NCBI RefSeq assembly: GCF_004526235.1
Contig: NZ_CP038159.1
Location: forward strand, 3,534,001-3,598,000
Length of the DNA: 64,000 nt
Direction of reading: 5' to 3'
From: Sphingobacterium sp. CZ-2
GTDB lineage: Bacteria; Bacteroidota; Bacteroidia; Sphingobacteriales; Sphingobacteriaceae
Of this stretch, positions 9,771-19,488 are shown in pieces; the first letter of the stretch is position 1, and every line of letters starts with the position of its first letter. Both the position numbers and the translations under genes were made by a program. The notes under the pieces are model-generated. The model saw nothing but the letters and a program-made list of their open reading frames with translations. It did no database searches and was not told the origin of the DNA.

Positions 9771-10925
9771 CTAATATACTAATTCTGAACCATTTCTGGT
9801 TTCCACAAAAATGGGGGTCAGTTCCAAACCGAATGCTTCCCCATAAGTCGGAGCCAGCGCATCCACCAAGGCTTGGCCATATCCCCTTTTTACGATGTTT
9901 ATGGTACAGCCTCCAAATCCGCCCCCCATCATCCTGGCACCAACAACCTGTGGATGGGATTTGGCATTTTCCACCAGAAAGTCCAATTCCCTGCAACTCA
10001 CCTCATATTCATTGCTCAAAGCATCATGCGCCAAAAACATCTGTCTGCCCAGTTCTGCTATATTTCCACTTACTAGGGCATCACAGGCCTGCTGAAGACG
10101 GATATTCTCCTCTATCACAAACTTCCCTTTGGTATAGGCTGCCTTATCGATATCCTTCACCGTCTCGTTCAACATATCTATGGTCGCATCCCTTAAACTT
10201 TTAACCTGCGGATAGACCTCTTGGATCAATGAAACCGCTTTCTCACAGGATTGACGACGATCATTATAAGCAGAAGTTGCTAAAGAGTGCTTAACGTTCG
10301 TATTGAGCAGCACGAGCTCATAATCACCCAATTCCAATGGAACATATTCGTAGGATAAATCCCGACAGTCCAACTTAAGCACATATCCTTCCTTGCTCAG
10401 TACAGATGCGAACTGGTCCATGATGCCGCATTTCACTCCTGCGAATGTATGTTCTGCCAACTGACCGATCTTCGCAATATCCACCCGATCCAGGTCCAGG
10501 TCGAATAGGCTGTTCAGCCCAAATCCAACAGCACATTCTACCGCAGCGGAGGAGGATAGTCCAGCTCCAACAGGTACATCTCCATCAATATATAGATTGA
10601 ACCCTGAAATGGCCTTATTCCTTTCCTTCAATTGGTTCACCACGCCCAATATATAATTTGGCCAACCCTTATCCGTCGGTTCCACGTCGGCTAGATCAAT
10701 CTGAAAAGATTCGTTGAAACCTGCTGCGTATAGAAGTACCTCCTCATCATCACGTTTGCCCAATCCTACATAAACCGCCTTATCAATTGCAGTAGGGAGT
10801 ACAAACCCTTCATTGTAATCGGTATGTTCCCCAATAATATTTATCCGCCCCGGTGATTTGACGACCAAATCCGGATCAACAGCATAAACCTCCTTAAAAC
10901 GGTCACTGATCTCTTTTCTATCCAT
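9771..10925 (-). CDS. galK: galactokinase
   Basis: A 384-residue GHMP-family kinase that phosphorylates alpha-D-galactose at C1 with ATP in the cytoplasm (Leloir pathway). The galactokinase signature GRINIIGEHTDYNEG is at residues 26-40. The GHMP phosphate loop PVGAGLSSSAAVE is at 118-130, and the C-terminal GGGFGGCTINIV motif is present. Its length is normal for the family. Its ATG shares one base with the galT stop (TAATG), so the two are translationally coupled. Confidence 0.96.
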   Translation of the reverse strand: MDRKEISDRFKEVYAVDPDLVVKSPGRINIIGEHTDYNEGFVLPTAIDKAVYVGLGKRDDEEVLLYAAGFNESFQIDLADVEPTDKGWPNYILGVVNQLKERNKAISGFNLYIDGDVPVGAGLSSSAAVECAVGFGLNSLFDLDLDRVDIAKIGQLAEHTFAGVKCGIMDQFASVLSKEGYVLKLDCRDLSYEYVPLELGDYELVLLNTNVKHSLATSAYNDRRQSCEKAVSLIQEVYPQVKSLRDATIDMLNETVKDIDKAAYTKGKFVIEENIRLQQACDALVSGNIAELGRQMFLAHDALSNEYEVSCRELDFLVENAKSHPQVVGARMMGGGFGGCTINIVKRGYGQALVDALAPTYGEAFGLELTPIFVETRNGSELVY

Positions 10926-11971
10926 TAAACTTTTCTTTCTTTATAATGTATGTTTGATTGATTCCTGATGGTCTCTGCGGCCGTTTCTGGTGTGATATCA
11001 CGTTGTGGATTGGCCAACATTTCGTACCCTACCATGAATTTTTTAACTGTGGCAGAACGCAATAAAGGCGGATAGAAGTGCATGTGCCAATGCCAGAAAC
11101 CCTGATCCCCACTATTCACAGGTGCCTGATGCATCCCTGCAGAATATGGAAAGGATGTTTCAAATATATTATCGTATTTGGTGGTCAGTTCCTTCAGTAC
11201 CTTGGCCAGGTCCTCACATTCTAGCTCCGAAAAATCACGAATGTCCTGCACATGACGTTTGCTGATGATCATGGTCTCGTATGGCCAGGATGCCCAGAAC
11301 GGAACTAACGCCACAAAATGTTCAGCATCGATCAATATTCTGACCTTTTCCTGAAGCTCTACTTCCAAATAGGCCGATAGCAGACTACGCCCATGTGTGT
11401 CAAAATATTCCACTTGTCTTTGTTCTTCCTTTTCGACCTCTACTGGAACGGAATTCTGTGCCCATATCTGTCCGTGTGGATGCGGGTTGCTACATCCCAT
11501 GATCGCCCCCTTATTTTCAAAAATCTGGATGTATTTTATCCATTCATGCGAGGCCAATTCCTGAAATTCTCCTTTCCAAACTTCTACCACCAACTTCAGG
11601 TCCTCTACAGTCATTTCAGGAAGGGTCAGATCATGTCTTGGCGAAAAAGCGATCACCTTACAGATCCCTCTTGCCGTTTCTGCCAGTAATAGATCAGAAA
11701 CATTGATCTCCCCTTGCCGACTATCTTTCAGCAGGGCAGAGAAATCATTCACAAAAACGAATGGTGCTTTGTACTGGGGATTATGATCGCCATCTGCACG
11801 GTTATTCCCAGGGCATAAATAGCATTTAGGATCGTAGGCAGGACGGTTATCGCTGGCTAGATCTTCCACTTGTCCCTGCCAAGGACGCTTACTGCGATGC
11901 GGAGAAACCAATATTTTCTCTCCTGTAAGGAGATTGATACGGGTATGGGGTATGTCGTTTATTGCAAACAT
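10925..11971 (-). CDS. galT: galactose-1-phosphate uridylyltransferase
   Basis: A 348-residue enzyme that swaps UMP between UDP-glucose and galactose-1-phosphate, the second Leloir step. The active-site HPHGQ motif lies at residues 164-168, with H166 expected to carry the UMP. A CYLC pair at 50-53 fits the zinc site, and EIN/RGICKVIAFSPRHD matches the N-terminal domain. The start at 11971 is 47 bases downstream of the GH43 stop and the stop overlaps the galK start. No galE is visible nearby. Confidence 0.96.
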   Translation of the reverse strand: MFAINDIPHTRINLLTGEKILVSPHRSKRPWQGQVEDLASDNRPAYDPKCYLCPGNNRADGDHNPQYKAPFVFVNDFSALLKDSRQGEINVSDLLLAETARGICKVIAFSPRHDLTLPEMTVEDLKLVVEVWKGEFQELASHEWIKYIQIFENKGAIMGCSNPHPHGQIWAQNSVPVEVEKEEQRQVEYFDTHGRSLLSAYLEVELQEKVRILIDAEHFVALVPFWASWPYETMIISKRHVQDIRDFSELECEDLAKVLKELTTKYDNIFETSFPYSAGMHQAPVNSGDQGFWHWHMHFYPPLLRSATVKKFMVGYEMLANPQRDITPETAAETIRNQSNIHYKERKV

Positions 11972-12018
11972 GGACCGGTTTATTAATATTTAGGTGGGTC
12001 TAATATACGAATCAATCC

Positions 12019-14967
12019 TTATTTCGTGGTTGGTCCGTGTACTTTTAACACACCTTTTTTATCAATTTCCATTTCATCGATAAAAACGACCCTATCCTGC
12101 CCGCTCTGTGTAGTCCTTCCATGGTAAACACAATACATTTTCCCTCCTCTTCCTACCAGGATGGAATTGTGCCCGGTTCCTGTCACATCTCCACCCTTTT
12201 CGGTGTTCTTCTCCAATACCGGATTATGCTTGGATTTTTTGAACGGTCCCAATGGATTTTTGGAGGTCGCATAGCCTACCGCATAATATTTTCCGGCATA
12301 AAAGTTCGCAGAATACATCATATAATAGGTGTCCTGCTGCTTTATCAGGTAGGATCCTTCAGTCCAACGGCGGTTGACTTCCTTGTTGTTTACCGATCGG
12401 CTTTCCCATTCTGCCTGTACATCGTCCATTTTCAGTGGTGGTCTCAAAAGCATTTCAGGTTCCCCGATCACCCCACTCAGGTCAGGTTTTAATTCTACCC
12501 CATAAACCCAACTCTCCTCGATCTCCGAAAAGATGCCCTGTTGTTTTGCCCATTGGGAAATTTCAGATTCCACGGGATGTTTGTAACAACATCGGGAATA
12601 ATAGAGGTACATTTTTCCACTTTCCTCCACAAAAACATTGGCATCGATGATGGGATATCCTGGGTCGAAAAGTGGTTCTCCGGTCATATCCACAAATGGT
12701 CCGGTCGGCTTGTCGGAAACCGCCACCCCTATTTTATAGTTCTCCAGTTCGTTATTGGGGTTGTTCTTCCAATGTGCCGAATAGAAGAGGTAGAATTTAT
12801 CATTCCATTTATAGACTTCAGGTGCCCAAAAATCCTTGGTTCCCCAAGCTTTCTCCTGAATGTTGGTATATATTACCCCTTCCTTTTTCCAATCCTTTAG
12901 ATCACTGGAGGAATAAGCAACAAATCCGTTTTTTGTTCCACCGGTTCCATAAAGATAATATCTGTCGGAGGTATCATCATAAATGATGTAGGGATCACCC
13001 AATGCCACTTTTAATGGATTTCCGGGCAAGGTTTCTGGCTGGCGGTTTGTCGGCCGTACAGTAGGCATCGGAATATCGTTCAGATTGGCCTTCCCAGCTC
13101 CGATAATTGGCCAGCCATTGTTCCAGTTGACCTCATCCAAAAAAAGCATCCTACGCGAAGTATTGTTGGGCAGTTTTCCGTGTTTTTTGTCTATGCTGTG
13201 GTAATAGATCCATTCCTTTCCCTGGTCATCCGCAATGATTCCAGAGGTATGGCCCGGCCCGGCAATTTCCGGAGTCCCTTGAAGGATAAGGGTGCCATGG
13301 CCACGCTCTCTAAGATCTCGTCCCTGTTGATCAACATAGGGACCTAATAGCTGTTTGGAACGACCTACCAAAACATGGTATTTGCTGTTTGCTCCTTCGC
13401 AACAAGAGCCTTTAGAACCCAAAAAATAATAATATTCGCCCTTTTTATAAATGGTTACCGCTTCAAAATCACCGGCGGCGATCTTGACCTTTTCTGTATT
13501 CTTGAGAGTTTTACCATCCTTATCCAATTCTACAGCAAAGGTTCCCTGTTTCGGCCCATCATTGAACGATCCCCAGAAGAGATATTTCTTTCCTTGATCT
13601 TCATGATAAAATGGATCGATGGAATTGGGTACATCAATACCCTTGCTACTGAACAATTTCCCTTGATCGATAAAAGGCCCTTTTGGAGAATCGGAAATGG
13701 CCAGACCCACTCCAGGGTCTGGATCGCCCCAAGTAGAAAAGGAATAATATAAGTAATATTTTCCGTCCACGTAATTGATATCCGGAGCCCATATGCCCCC
13801 GGCATTTTTCCAGGTTGGCTTGGTCTGAAAGGCAGAGCCAACATATTTCCAATTCACCATATCCTTTGATTCCAGAATGGGCACTAACCTAGATCCCTTG
13901 CCATCATCCCAATTATCCTGGGTTCCATAGGCATAGTATAATCCGGTTTTTGGATCCTTTATAACGGATGGATCGGCCAGAACAGGTTGGAAAACCGGAT
14001 TCTTGAAGGTGGGGTCCTTCCTAATTAAAGTAGGGGTTGAGAAGTCTGGCTTGACCCGCATGACCTGTTCGCCCTTTTCCTCTTCAAAATACACCTCACC
14101 GATATGCATGATCCTGGGATGGATCCTTTCCTGATCGTGATGGGAATGGAAAACGATCCTTGGCTTTCCGTTTTTATCGATGAAAGTTGCAGAATGCCCC
14201 ACCCCAACTAGGTCTTTAGGCTTTTGGAAGATAGGATTGGCATCGTATTTTTTCCAAGGTCCAGTGATCTTATCGGAGGTGGCGAAACCTATCCCATAGA
14301 ACGGGCTTTCATAACTATTAGCGGAATAGGTGAGATAGTATTTCCCATGGTTTTTAATGACAAAAGCGCCTTCGTTTACCCTGGGCCATACCTTTTCCCA
14401 ATCCTGGGATACCTGGATGACCGGTTTTTCCGTTCCTTTCTTAATATGTAAAAGGTCGGGTTCGAGCTCCGCAATCCATATGTTCAGCCCATCATTGAAT
14501 CTGTCGTACAGCATATATGGCCTACCTTCATCGATGAACAGCGAATTGTCTATACATTTCTCATCGGCTATCATCGGCTTTTTTTCCTTTTGTGTAAAAG
14601 GTCCCAACGGGCTATCGGATGTGGCGACACAGATGTGCTCTTCAGCAGTATAGAACATATAGAACTTACCCTTATGGAAATGCACTTCCGGAGCCCAGAA
14701 CCATTTTTCCCCCCAAACATCCGCTTTATTTAATGCAAGTTTACGCGTTGGCTCTTTCCAGGTCTCTAGATCATCGGAAGTATACACCCTGATACCGTCA
14801 GCACTTGATGTTCCGTAGGCATAATAGGTTCCATCGTAGAGCAGCACAAAGGGATCACCTAAATATACCGGAGAGGTTCCGGGGCTGGCAATTGATCCGA
14901 TAGGAAAGAATACAAAATGAAGAACATGTAAAATAACGAACAGGATTTTTGGGAATGTGTTTGACAT
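12019..14967 (-). CDS. exported protein with three tandem GH43-type propeller domains
   Basis: A 982-residue protein with an N-terminal signal or anchor segment (residues ~6-28) and three consecutive five-bladed propellers of the glycoside hydrolase family 43 type, at about 34-315, 325-635 and 652-978. Each keeps the family catalytic triad (base Asp, pKa-modulating Asp, acid Glu): D38/D140/E199, D332/D451/E502 and D658/D775/E870. Each also repeats the W/IWAPE or W/IWAPD strand and a DSPLGPF/DSPKGPF/DKPTGPF strand. GH43 enzymes usually remove arabinose, xylose or galactose; three full copies on one chain are unusual. It is the first gene of the leftward gal set, 47 bases before galT, which suggests a galactose-containing glycan such as arabinogalactan. 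The precise linkage is not predictable. Confidence 0.88.
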   Translation of the reverse strand: MSNTFPKILFVILHVLHFVFFPIGSIASPGTSPVYLGDPFVLLYDGTYYAYGTSSADGIRVYTSDDLETWKEPTRKLALNKADVWGEKWFWAPEVHFHKGKFYMFYTAEEHICVATSDSPLGPFTQKEKKPMIADEKCIDNSLFIDEGRPYMLYDRFNDGLNIWIAELEPDLLHIKKGTEKPVIQVSQDWEKVWPRVNEGAFVIKNHGKYYLTYSANSYESPFYGIGFATSDKITGPWKKYDANPIFQKPKDLVGVGHSATFIDKNGKPRIVFHSHHDQERIHPRIMHIGEVYFEEEKGEQVMRVKPDFSTPTLIRKDPTFKNPVFQPVLADPSVIKDPKTGLYYAYGTQDNWDDGKGSRLVPILESKDMVNWKYVGSAFQTKPTWKNAGGIWAPDINYVDGKYYLYYSFSTWGDPDPGVGLAISDSPKGPFIDQGKLFSSKGIDVPNSIDPFYHEDQGKKYLFWGSFNDGPKQGTFAVELDKDGKTLKNTEKVKIAAGDFEAVTIYKKGEYYYFLGSKGSCCEGANSKYHVLVGRSKQLLGPYVDQQGRDLRERGHGTLILQGTPEIAGPGHTSGIIADDQGKEWIYYHSIDKKHGKLPNNTSRRMLFLDEVNWNNGWPIIGAGKANLNDIPMPTVRPTNRQPETLPGNPLKVALGDPYIIYDDTSDRYYLYGTGGTKNGFVAYSSSDLKDWKKEGVIYTNIQEKAWGTKDFWAPEVYKWNDKFYLFYSAHWKNNPNNELENYKIGVAVSDKPTGPFVDMTGEPLFDPGYPIIDANVFVEESGKMYLYYSRCCYKHPVESEISQWAKQQGIFSEIEESWVYGVELKPDLSGVIGEPEMLLRPPLKMDDVQAEWESRSVNNKEVNRRWTEGSYLIKQQDTYYMMYSANFYAGKYYAVGYATSKNPLGPFKKSKHNPVLEKNTEKGGDVTGTGHNSILVGRGGKMYCVYHGRTTQSGQDRVVFIDEMEIDKKGVLKVHGPTTK

Positions 14968-15036
14968 TGCTGAAATTTAGGTTAGGTCGATGGATATAAA
15001 TCTTCCCCTATTATTTAATCCCGGGAATACTTATCA

Positions 15037-15044
15037 CAAATTTA
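15037..15044 (-). promoter_or_regulatory. candidate -7 box (TAAATTTG) for the GH43-gal operon
   Basis: The minus strand carries TAAATTTG, an exact match to the Bacteroidetes TAnnTTTG element, about 70 bases before the GH43 start. No clear TTTG box is seen at the expected -33 distance. Confidence 0.4.
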
Positions 15045-15327
15045 TAGATTAAAGTTAATGTTTTTTTCCTGCTTTACAACACAGGAAATGATCTTTGGGC
15101 TGGGATCAAGAACCATCGGGTGGATTGGCACCACAGAAATATACCCCGGTGGGAGAATGGCGGGTCTTTGGATGAATTTCGCTCCCACAACAAACTTCAG
15201 ATGGACATTCTTGGAACGATGGGGAATCGCTCCGGCGAACCATTTAAATAACATCCCGGAAAATGGGATTGGGAATAACACATGGGTGATCATGATGGGG
15301 GAATTCACGGATATTTGTAACCATTGA
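15042..15327. other. region open on both strands, coding uncertain
   Basis: Frames of 89 residues (plus, 15058-15327) and 88 residues (minus, 15042-15308) overlap almost fully. Neither resembles a family I can name. The plus frame has many Trp, Gly and Asn residues; the minus frame is rich in Pro, Val and Ile. The rest of 14968-16189 holds further short frames of doubtful value (for example 15419-15688, minus) and no clear gene before the peptide at 16190. Confidence 0.3.
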
Positions 15328-15342
15328 GAAGGCCATCAAATG

Positions 15343-15376
15343 AATGCCCGCAATCCATATTCGTCCTGCGGGCGTT
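15343..15376. repeat. GC-rich hairpin
   Basis: AATGCCCGCA pairs with TGCGGGCGTT across a 14-base loop: ten pairs with one G-U. No T-run follows on either side. It stands in a 1.2-kb interval without a clear gene and could be a transcript end or part of an unrecognised RNA. Confidence 0.5.
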
Positions 15377-16067
15377 ACACAAACTATTAATAAGCCCACA
15401 ATCTATTGATTATTTTTGTCAATCCCAAATAATCGGGTGCCTCCTGAGCCCTATACCTCTCCCAGCCTCTCCGAACGGACAGTTACGAACGAATTCCGAA
15501 ACCTCCTTGCGTAGGGACAAATGTGTACTGATCCCGTCTCTCAAATCAGACGACCAGCATACCACCCATCGTTGACCATAAAAGTGCCGACTTTGAATCA
15601 ACTGGACGATCTGTCCGCTGACTCTATCAAGCATCCGACCGCTCATGATGGTATGGACCGGAAGCTTTGGTATACCTGATCTTAACATAGCCCCCTTTTT
15701 TCCAGGAGGCTGAAAGGATTAAAAAAATATGCTTGGTTAATATTGAGGTACCCAACCAGGACTCGGGTTTCAGGGAATGAGCGGTCCTTGCAGCCAATTC
15801 CTCATCATAGAGAATTGTTCAAGCGGCTATCGGAATGGGTATTCCAATTTTATTATATCCATCAAAAAGTCCCAAATATTTATCCACTGCCTCAGAATTC
15901 AGGACACTTGATAGGACCAACCTCGATCTCACCTTTCCCAATTTCAGGGGATCCTACCTAATCTCTGGAGGGGGTAGGGTATCCCTTTCCGCAATATCCA
16001 ATTTTGTTGCATGATTTTGTACCTCAGCATTCTATTGGCAGGGATTGAGTCCGCATTCCCGTAGTAA

Positions 16068-16075
16068 TACCTTTA
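16068..16075 (+). promoter_or_regulatory. candidate -7 box (TACCTTTA) for the first peptide-fimbrillin module
   Basis: TACCTTTA differs from TAnnTTTG only in the last base and has a TTGA string about 20 bases upstream. It would start a transcript with a ~110-base leader before the peptide at 16190. The same octamer occurs before the small ORF at 58705 and before a hairpin at 58963. Confidence 0.3.
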
Positions 16076-16189
16076 CAAATTTTTATTTTCACCATGTCCA
16101 GCACATCTGTTGACGCCCAAAAACAATTGAAAAGCCTAGTTTTGTGGCAATTAAAAGTTTAATCCTTTTGTTTAAAAGCAGAGTACATC

Positions 16190-16366
16190 ATGGGCAATAA
16201 AAAGAAATACATCTCGCCGGAAGTTTCGGTTGTCTATATCAGAATGGAAAATGGCATTGCCGCCGGATCGGCCTCGATTACCCCTGGAGGATCCAATTCC
16301 AATTACCAACCAGAAATCGATGACTGGACCACAGATGATGGGTACAACAATTCCATTGACCTTTAA
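16190..16366 (+). CDS. 58-residue peptide of the paired peptide-fimbrillin module (copy 1)
   Basis: A short protein starting MGNKKKYISPEVSVV. It shares a clear pattern with the 51-residue frame at 22052: Y-I-(S/A)-P, then GI-(A/C)-AGSA followed by a Pro two residues later, an acidic segment with one Trp, and a C-terminal S-I-D-(L/W). It lacks a cleavable signal peptide. It lies 18 bases before a fimbrillin-type lipoprotein and is surely co-transcribed with it. I know of no assigned role. Options are a secreted or surface subunit, a chaperone-like partner, or a processed peptide whose GSA step is a cleavage site; none is shown by the sequence. Confidence 0.75.
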   Translation: MGNKKKYISPEVSVVYIRMENGIAAGSASITPGGSNSNYQPEIDDWTTDDGYNNSIDL

Positions 16367-16384
16367 CCGGATAAGTAGAAATAT

Positions 16385-18130
16385 ATGAAACAACACCTGA
16401 TATTAATATATTGCCTTTTCTTTTTTTGTTGTTCCTGTAGCAAAGAAAATGATCCGGACGGGACTGCTGGCCAGCAAGGGGATGGGACTTCCATCACCTT
16501 TGAGATAAGTGGGATCGACAACGGGACACAGGTCGTAGATGTGAACAGGGAGCAGATTTCCAAAATCCATGCGGCCTCTCATTCCCCACAAAGTATCCTA
16601 TACCAGAAGCAGGAACCGTTCAATGAATTCTGTGATGCGGTGGTGAGCCTGAGCGAAGTCCCGACCAATGCCCAGACGAGCAAAAAAGTCCTATCCGCCA
16701 TAGGATCCAGGTCAACTGGTGAACACGGAGTTAAACTTTCGAGCACCGACATGCCGATCGGCAGGACCTACCGGGTCGTACTCTACGAAGGAGGTACACA
16801 GGTCGCTACATTGAACGCAACCTCTGGAACAGCCTTCACTTTTTCCGGGGCCTTCCGGAATCGCGTATACACCTGGTTTGCATATTCTTACAACAATTCC
16901 GTACCCTTTACAGGGAACTTCGATGATGCCAACCCGAATATTTCGCTTTCTGGCAATTCGGGACTGCTGTACGCGTCGGGAACAATTACAACAAGTAATA
17001 CGCTGAATTACAACAACAAACTGAACATCCTGTTCAAGGAAAAGTCCGCGATAATAGAACTGGTTGTGGATGCCAGGGGAATGTTCGGAACGATAGGTGA
17101 TATACAGGTAAGCAATATGACAGCGGGACAGTTGAAGAACGGTGTCCTGAACCTAAGGACAGGAAATTTTGTTTCCTATTCAAACGCACCCTTGGTCAAC
17201 CGCTCCAATTCGGATTTTGTGAACCATAATGCTGCTCTTTCCGACCAGGTAAGAAGAACGAATTTCTACACTGTAGATGCCCAGAACCAGATCTCGAACT
17301 TTAAGGTGAACATTTCCACCTTGACCCTGCGAGGAGATCTCTATCCGGAATGGGGGGATCCCATTGTATTCACAAATCGCGAGTTCACGGTGGCCACACC
17401 GTTCACACCACAGCACAATAAGCGTTATAGGGTCACCATAACATTGATAATGACGCCCAAAACAATAGGATCAGGTACTTCCCGGACCGAATGGGCAAGG
17501 GGAAACCTATATGTAAAGGGCAGCGGAACCCCCTCTGCGGAATATAGGATGCGTTTCCATGCCGCATCCAATGCCTACAGGATAGTGGCTTCGGGGTCCA
17601 CCAGTGAGGCAAAAGGTGAATATCTGAACTGGCGGGCCTTATCATCGGGCGCAACTGCGGCAAGTTCGGGAACGAACGATCCCTGTGCATTGGTATATCC
17701 TGCCGGTAGATGGAAGATGCCAACAAACACAGACATCAATAGGCTCTCATCGCATTCATCACGACAATTCCGCCATTATGGAGGAAGGGAGACCATACGT
17801 TTGTTAAGGTTTGACTTCTCTGGTTCGGATAACCCTTACGATCCCGAAAACAGGCTCTCGTTCCCTTTATATGGATATAGGAACGTGAACAGCTATGCGG
17901 TCACCGGATATAATATCTCCTCCTCTGGCACAGCCTATGGCTATTATTGGTCCGGGGATCAGTCCAGTAGCACCAATGCATATATGTTAAGTATCGTTTC
18001 AAGCGGTTCTACCTCAGGGAACTTCAGTTTATCCAGTATGGCTAAGAACCGTGGGGCCAATATCAAATGTGTCAGGGACCTGAACTGGACATCTGCCCAG
18101 CTCCCTGCCTTACCGGCGGCTGATTATTAA
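16385..18130 (+). CDS. fimbrillin-family lipoprotein with FISUMP-like C-terminal domain (copy 1)
   Basis: A 581-residue exported protein. Residues 1-19 form a lipoprotein signal (LFFFCCSCSKEND) with cysteines at the processing site. The body is rich in Ser, Thr, Gly and Asn with beta-strand patterns like the Mfa/FimA fimbrillins (RTYRVVLYEGG, YTWFAYSYNNS, LNILFKEKSAIIELVVDARG, YRVTITLIM). The last ~190 residues resemble the FISUMP domain: PAGRWKMPTNTDINRL, GYYWSGDQ, and the closing GANIKCVRD. Fimbrillins are lipid-anchored until a protease frees them to polymerise as type V pili; a variable C-terminal domain fits a tip or anchor subunit. It is preceded at 18 bases by the small peptide gene. 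No other pilus-assembly genes are present here. Confidence 0.78.
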   Translation: MKQHLILIYCLFFFCCSCSKENDPDGTAGQQGDGTSITFEISGIDNGTQVVDVNREQISKIHAASHSPQSILYQKQEPFNEFCDAVVSLSEVPTNAQTSKKVLSAIGSRSTGEHGVKLSSTDMPIGRTYRVVLYEGGTQVATLNATSGTAFTFSGAFRNRVYTWFAYSYNNSVPFTGNFDDANPNISLSGNSGLLYASGTITTSNTLNYNNKLNILFKEKSAIIELVVDARGMFGTIGDIQVSNMTAGQLKNGVLNLRTGNFVSYSNAPLVNRSNSDFVNHNAALSDQVRRTNFYTVDAQNQISNFKVNISTLTLRGDLYPEWGDPIVFTNREFTVATPFTPQHNKRYRVTITLIMTPKTIGSGTSRTEWARGNLYVKGSGTPSAEYRMRFHAASNAYRIVASGSTSEAKGEYLNWRALSSGATAASSGTNDPCALVYPAGRWKMPTNTDINRLSSHSSRQFRHYGGRETIRLLRFDFSGSDNPYDPENRLSFPLYGYRNVNSYAVTGYNISSSGTAYGYYWSGDQSSSTNAYMLSIVSSGSTSGNFSLSSMAKNRGANIKCVRDLNWTSAQLPALPAADY

Positions 18131-18226
18131 GGAACTGTCCTTCAATGCTGAAAATTCCACAATAGGACATTAATTCTTTTTCCCCTGTGCCTCAAATGTA
18201 TGGTTGGCCATGTGACTAAAAAATAA

Positions 18227-18255
18227 GTCCATCCCACCGGGGAGGGGGGATGGAC
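18227..18255 (-). terminator. hairpin after the first fimbrillin gene
   Basis: Perfect 9-bp stem GTCCATCCC / GGGATGGAC with an 11-base loop. On the minus strand it is followed by TTATTTTTT; on the plus strand there is no T-run. It lies ~100 bases beyond the fimbrillin stop. No leftward gene ends here, so it may act mainly as an RNA 3' end for the rightward transcript. The rest of 18131-18584 shows nothing coding. Confidence 0.4.
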
Positions 18256-18584
18256 ATCACATCTAACTATGCCTGGATGGGCGTACCAACGAATTATATT
18301 GGCGAAAAATATGCAGCAAAAATAAGACATATGTCTGATAATGGACAAGTTATCCGGCACGAGTTGTTGAAAATGTAGCTAACCGGCTATCCCCATCAGT
18401 TTTGCAGGGCATGGTTTCGGTTAAAGGAGGATATCAGTTACCATCCCATTATTTGATCCTTATACCGGTTGTTTCCATGGCCGTTACCTATTGGAAGGAT
18501 CAGAATAAATCAAGGGATCGATTTTTTGCCACTGAAGAATCTGGCTCCATATTTGCTGATTATCGGGACATATAAAAATAATTT

Positions 18585-18962
18585 ATGAAAAACTTTAAAC
18601 TATTATCCCTGATCCTATTGGTTCTTCCGATCTTCTTCTCATCCTGTAGCAAGGACGATGGTCCATCAGATGATCAGGTGGAAAGGAAGGTTCAGTACAA
18701 GATCATTGGTTCTGCAGGTGTGAATATCACCACGATCGTCTATTATGATGGTGACACACCCGTTTCAAAGACAGGTTCCTTTGGCAGTGAATGGACCAGT
18801 GAGGTGGGCGTATCTACCAAAACACCTATGGCCTCAGCAAATGGCACAGGACCTGATGATGGTTCCACGCTAAAAGCACAGATCATCATTGATGGAAAGG
18901 TCGTTAAGGAAAGTGCCCCTTCCACCGGTAAGATCCTACAGACAAATGTTTCCTACTTTTAG
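18585..18962 (+). CDS. small MmpS-like lipoprotein
   Basis: A 125-residue exported lipoprotein. The signal MKNFKLLSLILLVLPIFFSS is followed by the lipobox cysteine. The mature part is a small beta-sandwich: VQYKIIGSAGVNITTIVYYDG, a WTSEV strand, then LKAQIIIDGKVVKES and a terminal NVSYF. This size and strand order match the MmpS-like small lipoproteins common in Bacteroidetes. Their function there is not established; mycobacterial MmpS proteins assist MmpL transporters, and no such transporter is nearby. It lies between the first fimbrillin gene and the two-component pair and has its own likely promoter region. Confidence 0.65.
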   Translation: MKNFKLLSLILLVLPIFFSSCSKDDGPSDDQVERKVQYKIIGSAGVNITTIVYYDGDTPVSKTGSFGSEWTSEVGVSTKTPMASANGTGPDDGSTLKAQIIIDGKVVKESAPSTGKILQTNVSYF

Positions 18963-19488
18963 GTAGGTCCGTACCACGCGTTCCAGGCCAATCCAATCCG
19001 CAGGTGAACCACTCACCCTTTAGATTTGTTATAACTGGTTTTCCTGCTTGGGGGGAATGGCATGGAACGATCGGATATGAACTTTACCAAACATACTTCT
19101 TTTTAAGGAACGCTATCAGCTGAGCGTCCCCCTCCTCCATTTCCGTTAACTCTTCCTTAGGAACAGTACCATTAACATCGGTCATCCCTTCCTCCCAAAT
19201 CACACAGGTAGCATATCGCATACCCGACCTTTGTCATACTCAGGTCCCATAGAAATCGGAAGACGCCTCATCGGTCATTCCGGTCTGAATACCTCAGTGA
19301 TTCAAACTGATGGAAGAATCTTCCTGAATCCCACTTTTTCAAAAGGATTATCATTTCCAACCAGTACAATTAGGCAATAAAAACGTCCGTGGGGCATGAG
19401 GCTCATGGGATTGGAATAGGATCAGGGGAGGTACCATAACGAAAAATAGTTATTGGTAAATAATATCAATTTCCCAATATTTGCTAAA
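18963..19488. other. intergenic region
   Basis: About 525 bases upstream of the response regulator with no convincing frame. The last 50 bases contain ATATTTG close to the TAnnTTTG element, 14 bases before the start, a weak promoter candidate. Confidence 0.35.

Noticed and set aside
15419-15688. 89-residue leftward frame in the 15-16 kb gap
   Set aside because: No recognisable family, no ribosome site or operon context, and a competing opposite-strand frame.
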